The position numbers were made by a program, and so were the translations under genes. Positions 24,000 through 37,400 of a stretch of DNA of 64,000 nt are shown here, in pieces. The stretch is from assembly GCF_023856365.1 (NCBI RefSeq), contig NC_064554.1, positions 11,206,801-11,270,800 on the forward strand. The letters are read 5' to 3'. This DNA comes from Brienomyrus brachyistius. Its lineage: Eukaryota; Chordata; Actinopteri; Osteoglossiformes; Mormyridae. The notes under the pieces are model-generated. The model made no database searches and was not told where the DNA came from. It worked only from the letters and a program-made list of their open reading frames with translations. How positions within the stretch are numbered: position 1 is the first letter of the stretch; the number at the start of each line of letters is the position of its first letter.

Positions 24000-26900
24000 C
24001 AGAATCTGGACATAAAATAAGGCGAAAATAAGTTCTCCCTGACTAACATTCACTGAACACAAGTTGTCACAATATCGTCTCGTGAACGTGAAGGTGCAAG
24101 CTTACGCATCTCTCATCAAAGCCCTCCAAATAAGCACTTTCTCACTGACATCTGGACTATTTTCTGCTGTGTTATGGGGCCCTTATATTATGATACCACG
24201 CAAATGATGCCTGTTAACAGCAAGGCTTCACTTCGCATGACACAGCGCTCAGCCACTGCATGAGTAGGTGAGGAAATGGTCTAACCACAAACGCCACAGT
24301 AAGATTAGCCATCCTGACTGTACGGTTACGGTCTTTAACTCACTCGTGTAAATCAAGTCAGCAGGTGGCTCAGTATGATTCAGTGACACGTATGATTAAA
24401 TCGTGAAATACAACCTTAATGAACTCTTTACGCTGTGTATATACGTCAGTTTAAACTATGTAGATATGTAGACAGCCTTTTCTGCAGTCGTGATACAGAA
24501 AATCATTTTATTAGTTAACCACTCAGCTGAGCGGCTGCACACATTAACTCCGCATATTTGAGTTAGACGTCAGCAGATGACCTCCAGTATATTAAAGAGC
24601 CCCGAACGGCAGTTATTCCGACAGCCGCGATAATGGCTTCGCGGAGCGAACAGATGCCGCCGAGAAATTCCGTCAGAGGCGCGATCAGGCGCCCGCTCGG
24701 GGTTTGTGCATTGACAATAAGCAATGACGGTAACGCAATGAGAATAATGGATTAGCAATAACGCAATGGGAATAAGGAGAACTCAACATCTATATTAAAA
24801 TATATGGGAAATACGCTAATGATGTTATTGAAGCACAAACGTAAGCCGTTCGCACGCAGTAGGGCAGTTGCTGCCGCTGTTTCAGCGCTACTCTTCCGGA
24901 GCGGAGAGTACCGCGGCTGTCGTAACCTCGGTTCTTACCTGCTTACCGAGTTCATTATTAGAAAAATATGTCGTCCCAGCTGCTGTTTCTGCTATAAATC
25001 AGATTAATATATCGCGTTCACTCGAAAGTCTTCAGGTTTTGGTTAAAAATGAAGTTTACCATCTTAATTCAAAGACGACCCGACGGTACCGCGCTCACTT
25101 TCCTCTGAATTTTACGCTGGGGAGACAAGACCAGTTTTCCAAGGGCACCTTACCAACTTTTAAACGTTGACGAAAAAGTAAAAATTACTCACCTCGCCTG
25201 GCATCAAAGAAAGGTGTGCTCGGAGAGTCGGGGGAGATAAAATCAGCGTTTCTCTTGATTTCAGGTCGATATCCAATCAAAAGCGAACCATTGAATCCAT
25301 TTGCCTCATGCCGGACAAAAACTAAATAAAACTGAGAATAAGTATCGTATTGCATAAAAATTTTGGTTCATTTTCCCATAAAAACGCTGTTTCAGAACGT
25401 TTTGAAATCAAGCTTGCGATTCTGTCACACTGCAGCCTTGGCAACTCCTTGGCCATACACCATGTCCATCCGCATGTCTCGTGAAAACATGCATTTTATG
25501 GTATTTTTCTCGATCTGTACATTTGTGCCAAAAGTGCCGACATCCAGTTTTAGTTAAAAGGATTATTTATCCAAGTTGTTGCACAAGCACCGTCTCCAAA
25601 AGATGGTGGTTTTGTTCCCCAAGCATTAACGCCGACTGATATGCAAGTTTCTCCTTAATAAAACCTAGGCGATATGAAACACCTTTTATCTAAACAAGTC
25701 ATCTAATTCAGCCGTACCTCCATTTTACGCAGATTTTAAAAATAAAACCTGGCTTCATATAAATCCTAGGAACAGGGTGTATGAAAAATGTGCAAATCGG
25801 TACTTTTTAGATATTCTCAAAATACCGAGATCATCTATCCAGAAAGGCTTTTCTGGTACAGCCGCTGTTACATTTCCACGGCTGAACAAGTGCGCAGTCG
25901 CGGTAATGGTATTGTGTTTCTTTTCAGTAGTCTCCGGTTATTAGTGATATGATACATAGTGACAGTGTTCATTTATTAATGCATTCATGAATCCTCGGAG
26001 GGAAAAAAAGCCTGAAGAACGTATTCCTTCTCATCCACAGATCTCTCAGTACCACGGATAAATCCTTATATGCCAAAATCCCTTCCCTCGATTCTTTTAG
26101 GTCCCGGATTCTTATTTTTCAGCGGCGATTTCGGTGCTCTTTTCATACTTGCTATACAGAGCATGGAGACACGTCTTAAGGAAGCAGGCATCCACATAGG
26201 CTAGAAAGACGCATCTGATAGCAGAGTTTAAAAGCGCGTCCATCTCTCACCTGTGTCTTAAAGAATAGTGAACAGTGAATGACAGATCGGGTCCCTTTTC
26301 GGTGTCAGTACAGGATTTTAGTAATAGGAATCCCCTATGACTCTTTTCAAGCTCCGTGTCTGCGAGGCGATCTGCTTGACAGGCTCCGGATGAGTTTTTT
26401 TTAAAGGATCAACCAGGAAAATCAGCTTCTAAGAGGCGCGCATGGCGCATCTGCTCCGTCTTGTACCGGCGCCTTGGCCGCAGATGCAGACACACGGGGC
26501 GCCTACGGAGGTTTTAACAAGTACTGTTTAAATAAGGATAGGAGGCGCCTTCATCAAAGTGAAATTCCTCCATACAGCACCGGCACAGCCTTGCATCGAC
26601 ATGCAAAACGCTGTGCTATAGCGGGCAACTGCATAGGAGAAAGTCGGGTACAAGAAAGCATATCATACAGTAAGAAAAGTAGACGGAGGAGGCTGAAACG
26701 ATTTCATAATAATCCACATGTAAAATGTGTATCTGAAGACGCACAACGCAATCGCAATTGCAGATTTTATTCCATTACTTTTGAAATCAGGCACTGCCGA
26801 GAAGATTCTCATACATGTATTGCAGCAGTATTTGTATATTGAATATATGTGTATTTTTTAATTAAAAAATGCAAACATCTCTAACCCGTAACTGTGCGAT

Positions 26901-29900
26901 CATACGTTCTCGCGCTCGCTATACATGTTAGTCGCGCTTATAATTATTAAATTTTGATGACTCAAGTAATTTTAGTTTATTTTCAGTTTCGCATTAGTAT
27001 TGAGTAGGTCTTTCGGATACGGTAATTAATCTCTGTTAGCAGCATAAATTCAGAATCCATTTTCCACGTCTGTGTGACATTTATAGCCTAATAAATACGG
27101 AAGAACTATCAGATACTCGGACGTAAATACATTACTGTGTACCAAAAATACATAAAATATGTTATTTTCTGCCAGCAGTTAACGTGTATTTCGTAGAAAA
27201 ACAGACCACATAAGCTTTCATGGTTGATAAAGCCGGAGTGAATGAGCATGCGTCTTTACTGCTGTACATAATTTAAAAATAATATTTTTCTTTAAAAATG
27301 TGATGAGTCTGGGCATTACATTACTGCACACAGATTTTTGTGTTGCAAAGATTTCCTTATTCGACTTTCCCGTGTCTCCTTTTAAAAATGAATCTACAAC
27401 ACCACCCCCTATTCCCCAGGGCACATATATTAAAACCAAGCATAATCTCATACACGCAGCGCTATCCGTGAGGCGAGAAAGAAGCGGGAGAATGGCAATT
27501 TTAAATTAAAAAGAGCCGTACGAAGACATTGGCTTAGAAGCTCCCTGTCAGTGTCATTTGACAGGGTTTTGAAACATTGAAGGCTGTGTTACTTTTGTAT
27601 CATTTTCCACAGTGATTCTTGCTCCGGGACGTTAATGTATCACATGGGTTTTTCGGGACTTACGGCGTCCTGTCAGAATTGTACTCCGAATGGGAGACAT
27701 GCAGCCATAAATCTGCAGGACTAGCGAAGCCATGCTGTGGATTTGCCCTCGGTTTGATCAGGCAAATTTGCTGGCCTGATCCCACAGACTGGAGTTAACG
27801 CCTGAAAAACCCTGGGATACTATAGGAAATCAGAAGGGAAACTATCAAATAAAACAAGAGCACCAATAAAGACTATTGCCAATATGTCACGTATGTCCCC
27901 AAAAAGTGAATTAGTGTGACAAAGAGAATATTCCAGAAGTGTACTATTACTGGAGTCTGGTCTTGCACACTTCATTTCATGTGACAGGTGGCTCATGTAA
28001 TGCAGCAATCCCGGAGAATACCCACAATGCCTGTGGTGGATTGAACACTGGGTGCCAATGTACAGCTTTGAAGCTCTTTTTAAGTGACTGCTTTGTGTCA
28101 CCGCTGTGTGACAACCTGTGTTCTCCCCGCGCCTTTTGTAAAAGCCTGATGACCTTTTATGTGCAATTAAGCGCAGAAATCACAGATACCCAAATTTAAA
28201 AAGGTCCACATCTGTTCCTATAGAAGTGCGGCAGATTTGAATACGAAGGGACGGGACGCCTCGACGGCTTTGAGTGACGTGCTGTTACATTGATTGTTTT
28301 GTTGTGCTGGTTGTTTACGGGTTTTCCTGGGACGCACTGTCGTTAATGCTGTGTTAGGCGGAGATTTCCTTCTAGGCGTAAAAGGAATGTGTCACAAAGT
28401 ACTTTATAACATTACTACACGATTCAATTAATGTATACAAACACTTTACACCGTTAAAATGTAGCCTCCTGATCGCTCTCAGGGGATCCGCCGGGGGGAG
28501 GGGACGCTCCTCTCTTTCTGGGTAGCCTGTGAGATAGTGCTATAACATCCCCAGAAATGTAGGGTACCTCAATGCGCTGCCATCATTTGTTTTGGGCTCA
28601 AACCTTTTTTGGTTTGAATGGTTCGAGTCCGATTCCAGCGAAGAAGGTCACACGTGAGCCGCGCTGGCGACATGGCGGGTGGGAATTTGGCAGGATTTCC
28701 CGGTAACCTTGGGAAAGGGGCAGAGGAGTCTCGGATGCAGAGATCTGTCAAAAATACCCGCAGGTGTGAACACACTCAGAAGGAATGGGAAGCAGGGTGT
28801 TCGGGCACGGAAAGGCAGCCAGCCGAATGACTGTCACCGGCAGAGCCCGGCGGGGAGGACCCGCAAATGTAACCTCCCTTTCAGAACATTCCACAGGCAC
28901 CCTATATGCTATCTACGGCGTAATTAGGGCCGCAGTATTGAATCACCAAGCGTCGCTGATCTTTCTGTTGATGCAAAAGAGTAAAACTGATGCAATGTGA
29001 CATCTCACAGCTAAATGAGCATCGCCTGTAAAACTGACCTTGCCACTTGTAATTGACTTCTAATAGGTTTCTGTTAGCGAAGTCCCCGGATTAAATACGT
29101 TATCCCATTTGTAGCCATGTATATCAGCTCTACTGATCTTTTTCGAATTACATCGAAAATGGCACCGCTTGCTCTCACAGCTCTCCCAGCGCATAAAAAT
29201 CATTTTTAAATGTCTCTCGACAAAGGTGGATCATAAATATTTTAATCTGAAATTTTCCCGAGCGCAGGAATATTAAAAGGCGCAGGGTCAAGAGCCCGCT
29301 TTCGGGTTTGGGTTTCTGCTCCTACGGATTCTGTCGGCTGCTCCCTGGAAGATCATCGATCGCCCGTCAGACGTTTTTCCAGAGTAAGAAAACGGACAGA
29401 TATCAAATAGCGCTTAAGCGCTACGATCACCTTGGCTGCACACACCGTAGTTCCGACAGGCGACTTTCACTCTCATGCTAAGGTCTCTACATATTAACTT
29501 CCCACTTCTTCAGCACAGTCTTTTTCCTTCGCATCGGGACTCAGAATTCCCCGCTGGGTTTATACGAGTGAGTAAATAGATGCTCGTCGCTCTTCCGCTA
29601 ACAGTATAATTCTCTTACAACAATTGGCGGTATCGATCTTGCGCGGACCGGGCCTGTTTGCCCATAATGTTTCATGAAGCTTGTGCGCTGGGCTCCTTCT
29701 TTCCGTGCGCTAGGCTGTCAGCTTCTCTCCGCCGGGAGAACTCTGAGCCAGCAGAGCCCAGGGACCGCCGAGCAGAGCGGCAGAGACATGCACACCTGCT
29801 CGCAGTACAACAGCTCCAGATCAACAGAGATTCTACAAACCCTCCCCCAATCTGTGGCTGCGTTTCTGCTGTAGTTGTAGGTGTCGGACCCCCACAGGCC

Positions 29901-31200
29901 AGGCAGTTTTCAGTAAAGGGTGTGACTGAATTAAGTTCAACATAAAAGCCATGGTATAAACATAATAGGATAGACAATGCAACATGGACTCATGGCCTCC
30001 TTAACATTGTGTTTTTTTTATGTTTCCTGATGCGGTTCCCTTCCTGCACCCCGATTTGCACCTCGCATTAACCCGTCTGAGAGGGAGGCAGTGACATTGA
30101 CCACAGAGAGGGATGCGGTTACCGTTGTCCATCGCTCTCATAGCTACCATGTGTCGTGGTGAGTTCCCAGCATGCACTGCAGTTTTCCTCAGACCCTCCT
30201 TCCTCCTACCTCCCCAGACCAGGGCAGGGTGGGCCACTCTAGTATCAATGTGGTCGATCGCCTTGGCACAGCTCTAGGAGCCCTGCAGTTTCTATATTTA
30301 GAGATCGACTTTATATAAGTTTAGGTGAATCACTCGCGTTGACTGATTCCCTCACTTTCCCTGCAGTGTGTGCGCGCACAGACACATGCACATACGCACT
30401 TTAATTTACTCCTCTGTCTGTCCGTCCTTCCTCTCCTAATGCAGGAATAGGGTTCCGCCTTCTTTTATCAGACGTCTTACTCGCTTGCCTGATTATCGGC
30501 AGCCGAAGATCGATGAGGAATGCGGAGACGTCTTTTCTCAACGACTTGCAGGGATTCCTACAGGAGGACTGACGACCTCGTCCATACACAGATGGGTGTG
30601 GGGTTGCAGACCACACTGAAAATACATGGGCTCCAGGGATCGAGCAGCATGCCGTCGTAGACCAGCGGGGATGAGGAGCCCGGGTTTTAATAAGCCCCCT
30701 GACATGTACGCATAGTGTAACAGAGAGAGAGAGAGAGATCAGCGGAGGAGCAGGGACAGAGGCTCGGAAAGCGCTATATATATCTGTAAGGGATGCATGC
30801 GGACCCTGGGGCAGCAGAGCCTTCACAGGTGTAGGCACACACGGTGTGGGAGAGAGAGCAAACAGGAACCTGGTCATCTTGGTCACCTACTGATACACCC
30901 GGGAGATGACCTTTGACCCTGCCTCCTTACAGTTGATGAGCTTGTTACCATTCGCACCTGGGACCAGAGGGCTGCCTATCCATAACCCCCCCCAGTGCTG
31001 CCTGATTCCCATCAATGTCGCGTTCAGCCAACAAGGGCCATGTGGGGGAAGACAGTCCCTCCGAAATCCAACCGTCTGTCTCTGAAGCGCAAGGATTCAC
31101 TGCTTGGGAGTGTCACACAGAACTTGCAGGCGGGGGGGGGGGGGGTCTTCTCTGCTGGATTGGGCTGCTTATCACAGACTGTTCCTCTCCGGGCTAACAG
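24000..31200. other. Repeat-poor stretch without a recognisable gene; CpG-rich patches
   Basis: In contrast to the flanks, I see almost no tandem arrays or mobile elements here. Patches near 24590-24960, 26430-26510 and 29270-29770 are rich in CG dinucleotides, which suggests unmethylated promoter-type or enhancer DNA. Open frames such as 26474-26842 (+) and 30401-30886 (-) have no familiar domain and no flanking splice sites in family context, so I do not call them genes. A non-coding first exon or promoter of the Cav3 gene (minus strand) could lie here, but that is inference. Confidence 0.45.
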
Positions 31201-31263
31201 GCACTTTGTTTCCATACTGCCAAGCTGCTTCAGACAAAACCAGAGTCCTAGAAGAGCATGTGT

Positions 31264-31530
31264 AAAACAGAGGGGAGGTGGGGAAGGAGAGAGGATGGGA
31301 AGACAGAAGAGGAGGACAGAAGGTGGGAGGACAGAGACACAGAGGACAAGATTGGAGGACAGAGAACAGCAGGACAGAGGGTGGGAAAATAGAAGATGGA
31401 AAGACAGAGAATGGGAAGGCAGAGGATGGGAGGAAAGAGGATGAGAAGACAGGATGGGGGACGGAACAGGAAGACAAAGGACGGGAGGACAGCATGGGAG
31501 GACAAGAGGACAGAGTACGGGAAAAACGGG
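31264..31530. repeat. Purine-rich (GA/GGACAGA) low-complexity tract
   Basis: The plus strand is almost entirely A and G, built on degenerate GGAGGACAGAG and GATGGGA units. Confidence 0.9.
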
Positions 31531-31671
31531 ATTTGATAAAGGCAGAGTTAAAAGAGCTGCTGCCCCTCAGTGCCAATAGACAATAAATTAGGCGACAGAG
31601 CAGCCAGTGAGGGGATCAGCGTGGTCGACATGAGTCGCCTGTTAACTGCAACCATGTTCATTCCTGACTTT

Positions 31672-31975
31672 GTCCTCCTCTCTCTCTTTGTAGTCCTCAC
31701 CTCTCTTCCTCCTCTTCCCTCTCTCTCCACTGTCATCCCCACTCCCTCTTGTCCTCCCCTCTCCCTTCTCATCCTCTCTCCTCCCCTCTACTTCCACTGT
31801 CCTCCCCTCTCTTCCTCCTTTCCCCTTTCTTCCCTCTCTCCTCCCCTCTTCCTCTGCTGTCCTCCCCTCTCTCTTCCTCCTCTCTCCCTCTCTCCCCACT
31901 GTCCTCCCCTGTCTCTCCCCCCCCTCTCTCCTCCCTTCTCTCCTCCCCTCTCTCTCCTCTGCCCACTGCCCTCCT
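31672..31975. repeat. Pyrimidine-rich (CTCTCCTCCC) low-complexity tract
   Basis: The plus strand is almost entirely C and T, with repeated CTCTCTCCTCCCCTCT units. It lies about 140 bp after the purine tract and could pair with it as an imperfect inverted repeat. Confidence 0.9.
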
Positions 31976-34498
31976 CCCTGGGTATGAAATTACCCACAAT
32001 CCCAGTCCTTGCATTGTGTTACATCAGATTAAATAAGAGTGGCACATGTCTGCTTTCACATATTGTTCATTGTCAGGAATTTTTAAAGATTCATGTCGCT
32101 ATTCTCAAGATCCACAAACATGTGAAGTGTTTCTTTTTTACTGTTTCACTAAACAGACAGTTCTGTTTGCCTGTGGGCGCTGCATCATCCAATGGTGTAT
32201 ATTCATTTACTGCCGAATCCACTCTAATCTATATTTCTTAATTCTACATTGTTTAATGAAATACACACATTTGCAGAAGCACAGATAGTATCCATGTGTA
32301 CATTACTTGTATTTGAGGACAGTGTTGCAGTACCAACTGACAACAACAGAGGGAGTCTATATCTCGATAAGTCCATTCGTAGCGGTGTCTCGGCAACTTG
32401 CTCCTTATTTGTAAGACCTAAACACGGTCAGCGCTCCGACAGCTCCCCGCCCCTAATCAGCGGCCCATTTGGTCACTCCACAAGGGGCCGGACAAGAAGA
32501 ACATGTTGGCCAGAGTCTCAGCAACACCACTGCTGCAGCCAATGGCCCGGCAGCCTGTCACTGAGGCTGCCAGGATCTCATTGTGTCGTTTGGATGAATG
32601 GGCAGGTTCAAGCCTTCTGATGGTAGACAAATGTATCAAATTGCTTAATCATTCACCTGACATGCCTCCTTTCTAAATGCAAGACATCCTTATCAGGCGT
32701 CATAAACATTCTCTGGAATTTACAGAGGGGGGTCTTAATCCTCTGTCCAGGGCAACAATTCATCGTCATGTTAATCTGTTTAACTAAACAGAGACTAAAT
32801 CACTCTCGGTGAAAAATTTGTTTTAACAGTGCAGTGTCTTACCGCTTCCTGGTGGTGGCGCTATGCGACTTTTAAGGCAGAATCGAGCGCAAGCGTTTTT
32901 GGTTTGTAGTTTTTAGGTAGACCTGTACAAATGGAGGTCGAAATGCTGATCTGATGAACCGGTCTGCGTGAAATCAACCATCACAATGTTAAATAAAGAG
33001 CAATCCATCTCACTTACCCCAAGCCTTGCATCCTACAACAAGAAGATGAGATCCAAAAAGAAGCTATTTTCTCCCACTATCAATTCGCGTTTTTCAGTTA
33101 TCTATTTCGTTTGTTCCCGATCTCTTGGGGTTTCTTGTGGGAAACTGGGAAGGATCTCCAAACCACTGATAGGCTATACGTGCCTATGAAGCCGTGCGCT
33201 AAAGTAAAACAAAAAAAAATCAAGGATCTAGGAATATCTAGAAATAGGCACATAGCTAGAATCATGATCTGCTAAAATTACGCATTAAATGTTGCTGACT
33301 TGGCAAGGTTTACATATGTATTATATTCTAAATATATTCTGATAATAAATATTATTTGGTTTATTGATCAAATGTGAAACGGCATTAGTCAGTCCTGAGG
33401 TTCCAGTTACCTTTCATGAAATATCACGGAGGTGCTTTGTTTCTTTCTCGGATACTTCCTGTTGACAGATATAGCCCGGGAAAAGAAATAAGAAAACTCT
33501 TTTTGCAGTAAATTGCACTGGGGACCTGGGAGCCGAAGAGAGCCGATAAGATAACGGCAGTGACGATCAGGACCGCGGAGAGCACCCGAACATGGGGGTG
33601 CGGGGGGGCGCCAAAGGTGTAGGTCTATAAGGTACCGACGCGGCCTTACATGTAGCTACTTCACGTGTTAGCATATAATCTACCCAGAAATCGTTGCGCG
33701 GTTTATTGATTTTCACGGAATGCACAGAAATACTCGTACTGTTTTACTTTAAAACCTCGATCAAAATCTCCCGAGTACTGCTACTGTAAATAACATTCCG
33801 AGCAATCCGGTGTATAATTCGGGGTATTTTGTAGTACCTGACAATAAATGAACAGAGACATTAAGATGCGCACAATAATTCATAACATTTATTAGGCCTA
33901 TATTATAATCATAACATAATAAATGTTATATATAAAACATTGTTTCAATCTATATTCTCTCAGACGGGAAACGCTCCATGAATTTTCTGACATTTCTTCT
34001 TAGTTCGGTTTCTTTCCGCCACCTACTGGTGAAAACTGTATCGGGCAATATTGTCTTGGAGAACTATGATGTAAAGTTGTTGTTATTGTTATTACCACTC
34101 TCTGTCATGCTAAAATATGAGCACCGACGTATCTGTTATCCACTCGACAACCTTAGACGAGAATGACACTTTGATTAACAAAATAGTTGTCCTGCGTGAG
34201 TAAGCCATTTTTCACATTTCTGCACGCACCGAGGTAACCTTAATTTGATAAAAGTGACACGCGGAAGAAGTCTCTTACCGAAAGCCATTTCTTCTGAATT
34301 CCTGGACGTCGGTTTCGGTTCATCTAGAATAGTATTTAAGCAACTGTGTTCCTTCAAAAGACATCAGACGCACCTCAGTATAGCGCGAGTTATTGTTGTG
34401 GTGGAGACGTGACAGGTGTGAAGCCGGTTTGTTTAATTCTCATCTTAATTTACTAATGTCTTAATCGGTAGCGTAAAGTGTACTGGAAAAAAAAACTG

Positions 34499-37400
34499 AT
34501 GTCTGAAGCCCACTGTCCAGGGGGTGACAAAATGAAAACGGAAAATGACACAGAAAGGCCGACTTTGAAGAATATCCTTCAGCAGCCTGGAAATGACATA
34601 TGTGCAGATTGTGGGGCGCCTGGTGAGTGAAGTTCTATATAACGATGATAAAAGCTGCTGCAAAGGATATCGTAAACTGTCTCGCTCATTTTTGTTAATT
34701 AAAATAACGCAGGACAAACAAACGCAGGCACCGGCGACTCAGGTGTGAAAAGCTATTCCTTTTACTGCACGGTTTGATGTTCAGTATTATTTGCAGTTTA
34801 CGTTTTGGATGTGAATACAGGTTTTTCTGTGGATGTAGCATACTTTTGAAAAGCTATAGGCATTGCCGGTGATTCAGCCCTTAACAGGTTTTGCGTGGTG
34901 ACACAAATGACTTGCTTACTGACGATAATAATGCATGCAGGCGAGGTAAACTGCAGCCCTGAATGGACTTTTGTAAGACTGGACATAATGACCGTGGCTA
35001 GATTACCTGCTATATAAAGCGCCACGATTGTTCCCAGATCAGGTTTTTCTTGTACCGCTTGTGTAAACTGCGAAAAATTTAACCCCGCAGCGCCCAGGGC
35101 CATTTCTCGTTTTAACCAGCTCATTTAGTAGGCCGTTATAACGAGACAGGCCTGCTTCCATATTTCGTTGTAACGAGATGATCTCGCATCTCGTTATAAC
35201 GAGAAACGTATCTCGTTACTGCGATATAGTTTTAACGTTATAAAGCTATACTTTATCGAGAAAGTGGGCAAATTTTATTATGGTGGAAACGATACACTCC
35301 CGTAGCACCATGCATGGACTGATATCGAATAAATATTGGCGCAGTTGCTTTTTTTTCTTTAAACATATAGAATTACACTTCGCAATTAACAGGACACGCT
35401 TTTCCTAAGAAGGTACGTCTGTAACGTAAGTAGGCTACAACATTCTATGATGATGTCTTACCGATTAATTGCAACATATATTTAACTACTGTAATTATAC
35501 GTGTAGTTACGGAATTAATTGGGTAATAAGTGCCACGACCCCTTTTTTTTATTGTTTTATGACCAGCACGATTAATCAAATTGTGGGAGATTATTACCAC
35601 TTTCCTCTCGTACTGAAAAAATATAGCGCGAGGATTCACTGCGGTAAAGATGGCATAGGCTCGCCTTGGTCCACAATACAGAACACAAGCTCGAATGGAG
35701 AAAAAGCGCAACGTTTAGATTAACAGGGTATTTATAAACACAGTCAGAGCGGATGATGGGAATGGGCCGGAAATCGAGGCTGGTAACGCGACAAGGAACA
35801 GGAGCTATATAGCAGCGGCCGCAGGGAGTGAAAGACGCGCATATCTTTCACACGAGTGCGAACCGACCGCGGTTTAAGCCCGCGGGCTGTCCCTGCTATG
35901 CCATCCGGCCGGACTGCATTTCCGTGCTCTGTTGTCACTAAGCTCGTTGTCTTTGGAGTGATCCGGAAACCTCTGTCACTGGAATCACGTGCAGACCGGT
36001 CGGATTAACCGAATTTTCAATGACTTCCTCCTTCCACTCCCCTTGGTCGTTTGTTTGCCTCCTCACCAACGCCCGGCCACATGCTCGTCTGTCTTCTCGC
36101 TCCCATGTTCGCCGTCTCTAGCGGCTCGAATTCGCCAGTGCTCTGAGAGAGAGCCAGGACAGCATGCTAAGAACTAACCTGACGGGAGACTCGGAACCAG
36201 CCGAGATGCTGAGCCGGACCCACAGAAGTCCCCAGCTCTTACTGGCCATCTCTCTGCACCTCCTCAGAGCCGCAGTGGGGCTCCTGCACATTGGGAGTGC
36301 TTCTCTGTCATGGCTGCTCGGGTGTCCACATGACCTTCATGGAGGCCAGCAAGATCAAGCCCCTGATCGAGTCTAAGTGGACGGACTCTGAAATGCAGGT
36401 GGGTGCCATCATTAGCCAAACCCCACGCCACGTCGAACCTGTGAAGCCGACTGCATCCTGCCCCATATATGTAACAGTTAGGCTATGAGTTTTACAGTCA
36501 TTTCCCTGCAAGATTGTACCTGCCTTGAGGTGTGCAGGAAGACACACAGCCTGAATCTTTAGTTGGATCCACAAGAACTGGCTCCAGCACTTGACAGTGA
36601 CACTGTCACATGTGCAGGGGTCATGGCGCCCCCCCCCCCCCCCCAGCTGACTTAACCAGAGCTTCCCACTGTCTTTTTCAGTTCCTGGCAGCCCACGGGA
36701 ATGAAGTCGCCAAGCTTAAATATGAACCGGCCGTTCCCATCTACTACCACCGGCCTAAGTTCCTGGAAGCGCAGTGAGTCCTCCCAATCTCCCCCAGTTG
36801 AGTGGTTGAGAGTTTAGTGACAGTCCCCCTTGCCGCCATCTCGATAAGCTTCACCCTTCTCTTCCATAGACGTTACCCCATTGATGTCCTCGTTGCCATT
36901 CCAGACAGCGTAACAGTAGCTGAAGTTTAGCGAGATCAGACACACAGTGCAAGAGCAGCCCTAGGACCTGCTTCCCAAATTCACAGCATGCTGTTTACTC
37001 GCCTTAATATTTATCTGCTCAGCAGAATTGAGCCACATCCTGTTCATATTACGCTGCCTTTTTTCCCATCTTGTTTTTGGAGTCCTTGGCTTTTCCGTAC
37101 TTGCTTGCGTCTGTTTGGTTAAGGGAGGGGCTGGCTCTGCTGATGACATCATAGCAGTGCCTGGCCCCCTGTAATTAGTGACAATTAATCGTCGCCGAGG
37201 TGTTTTCACACAGAGCTTAGCGTCATGCTATTGCTTGAAACAGAAAAGACTGATAATCCTACTCGACCTTGCTGATCCTGCCAAAATGGACCCGCAGAGT
37301 ATGATTTCAAGCACTTGTGTCTGTGAAAAGTGCTTCATAAATAAATTTGACTTACTTACTCACGCCTCGTTTTCCGAACTCCACCCTCTGCAGCTCCTTC

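Noticed and set aside
26474..26842. 122-codon plus frame in the repeat-poor block
   Set aside because: Composition and lack of any known domain or splice context give no support; kept only as part of the block description.
31570..32241. 223-codon plus frame rich in Ser/Pro/Leu
   Set aside because: It is mainly the CT-rich low-complexity tract read in one frame; the opposite frames are equally open.
36869..36950. Exon-like segment after a CCATAG acceptor in ADAP intron 3
   Set aside because: Splicing exon 3 (36773) directly to 37666 restores phase and family sequence (EAQVLKEQWIKAKYERQE). Including this segment would not match the family.
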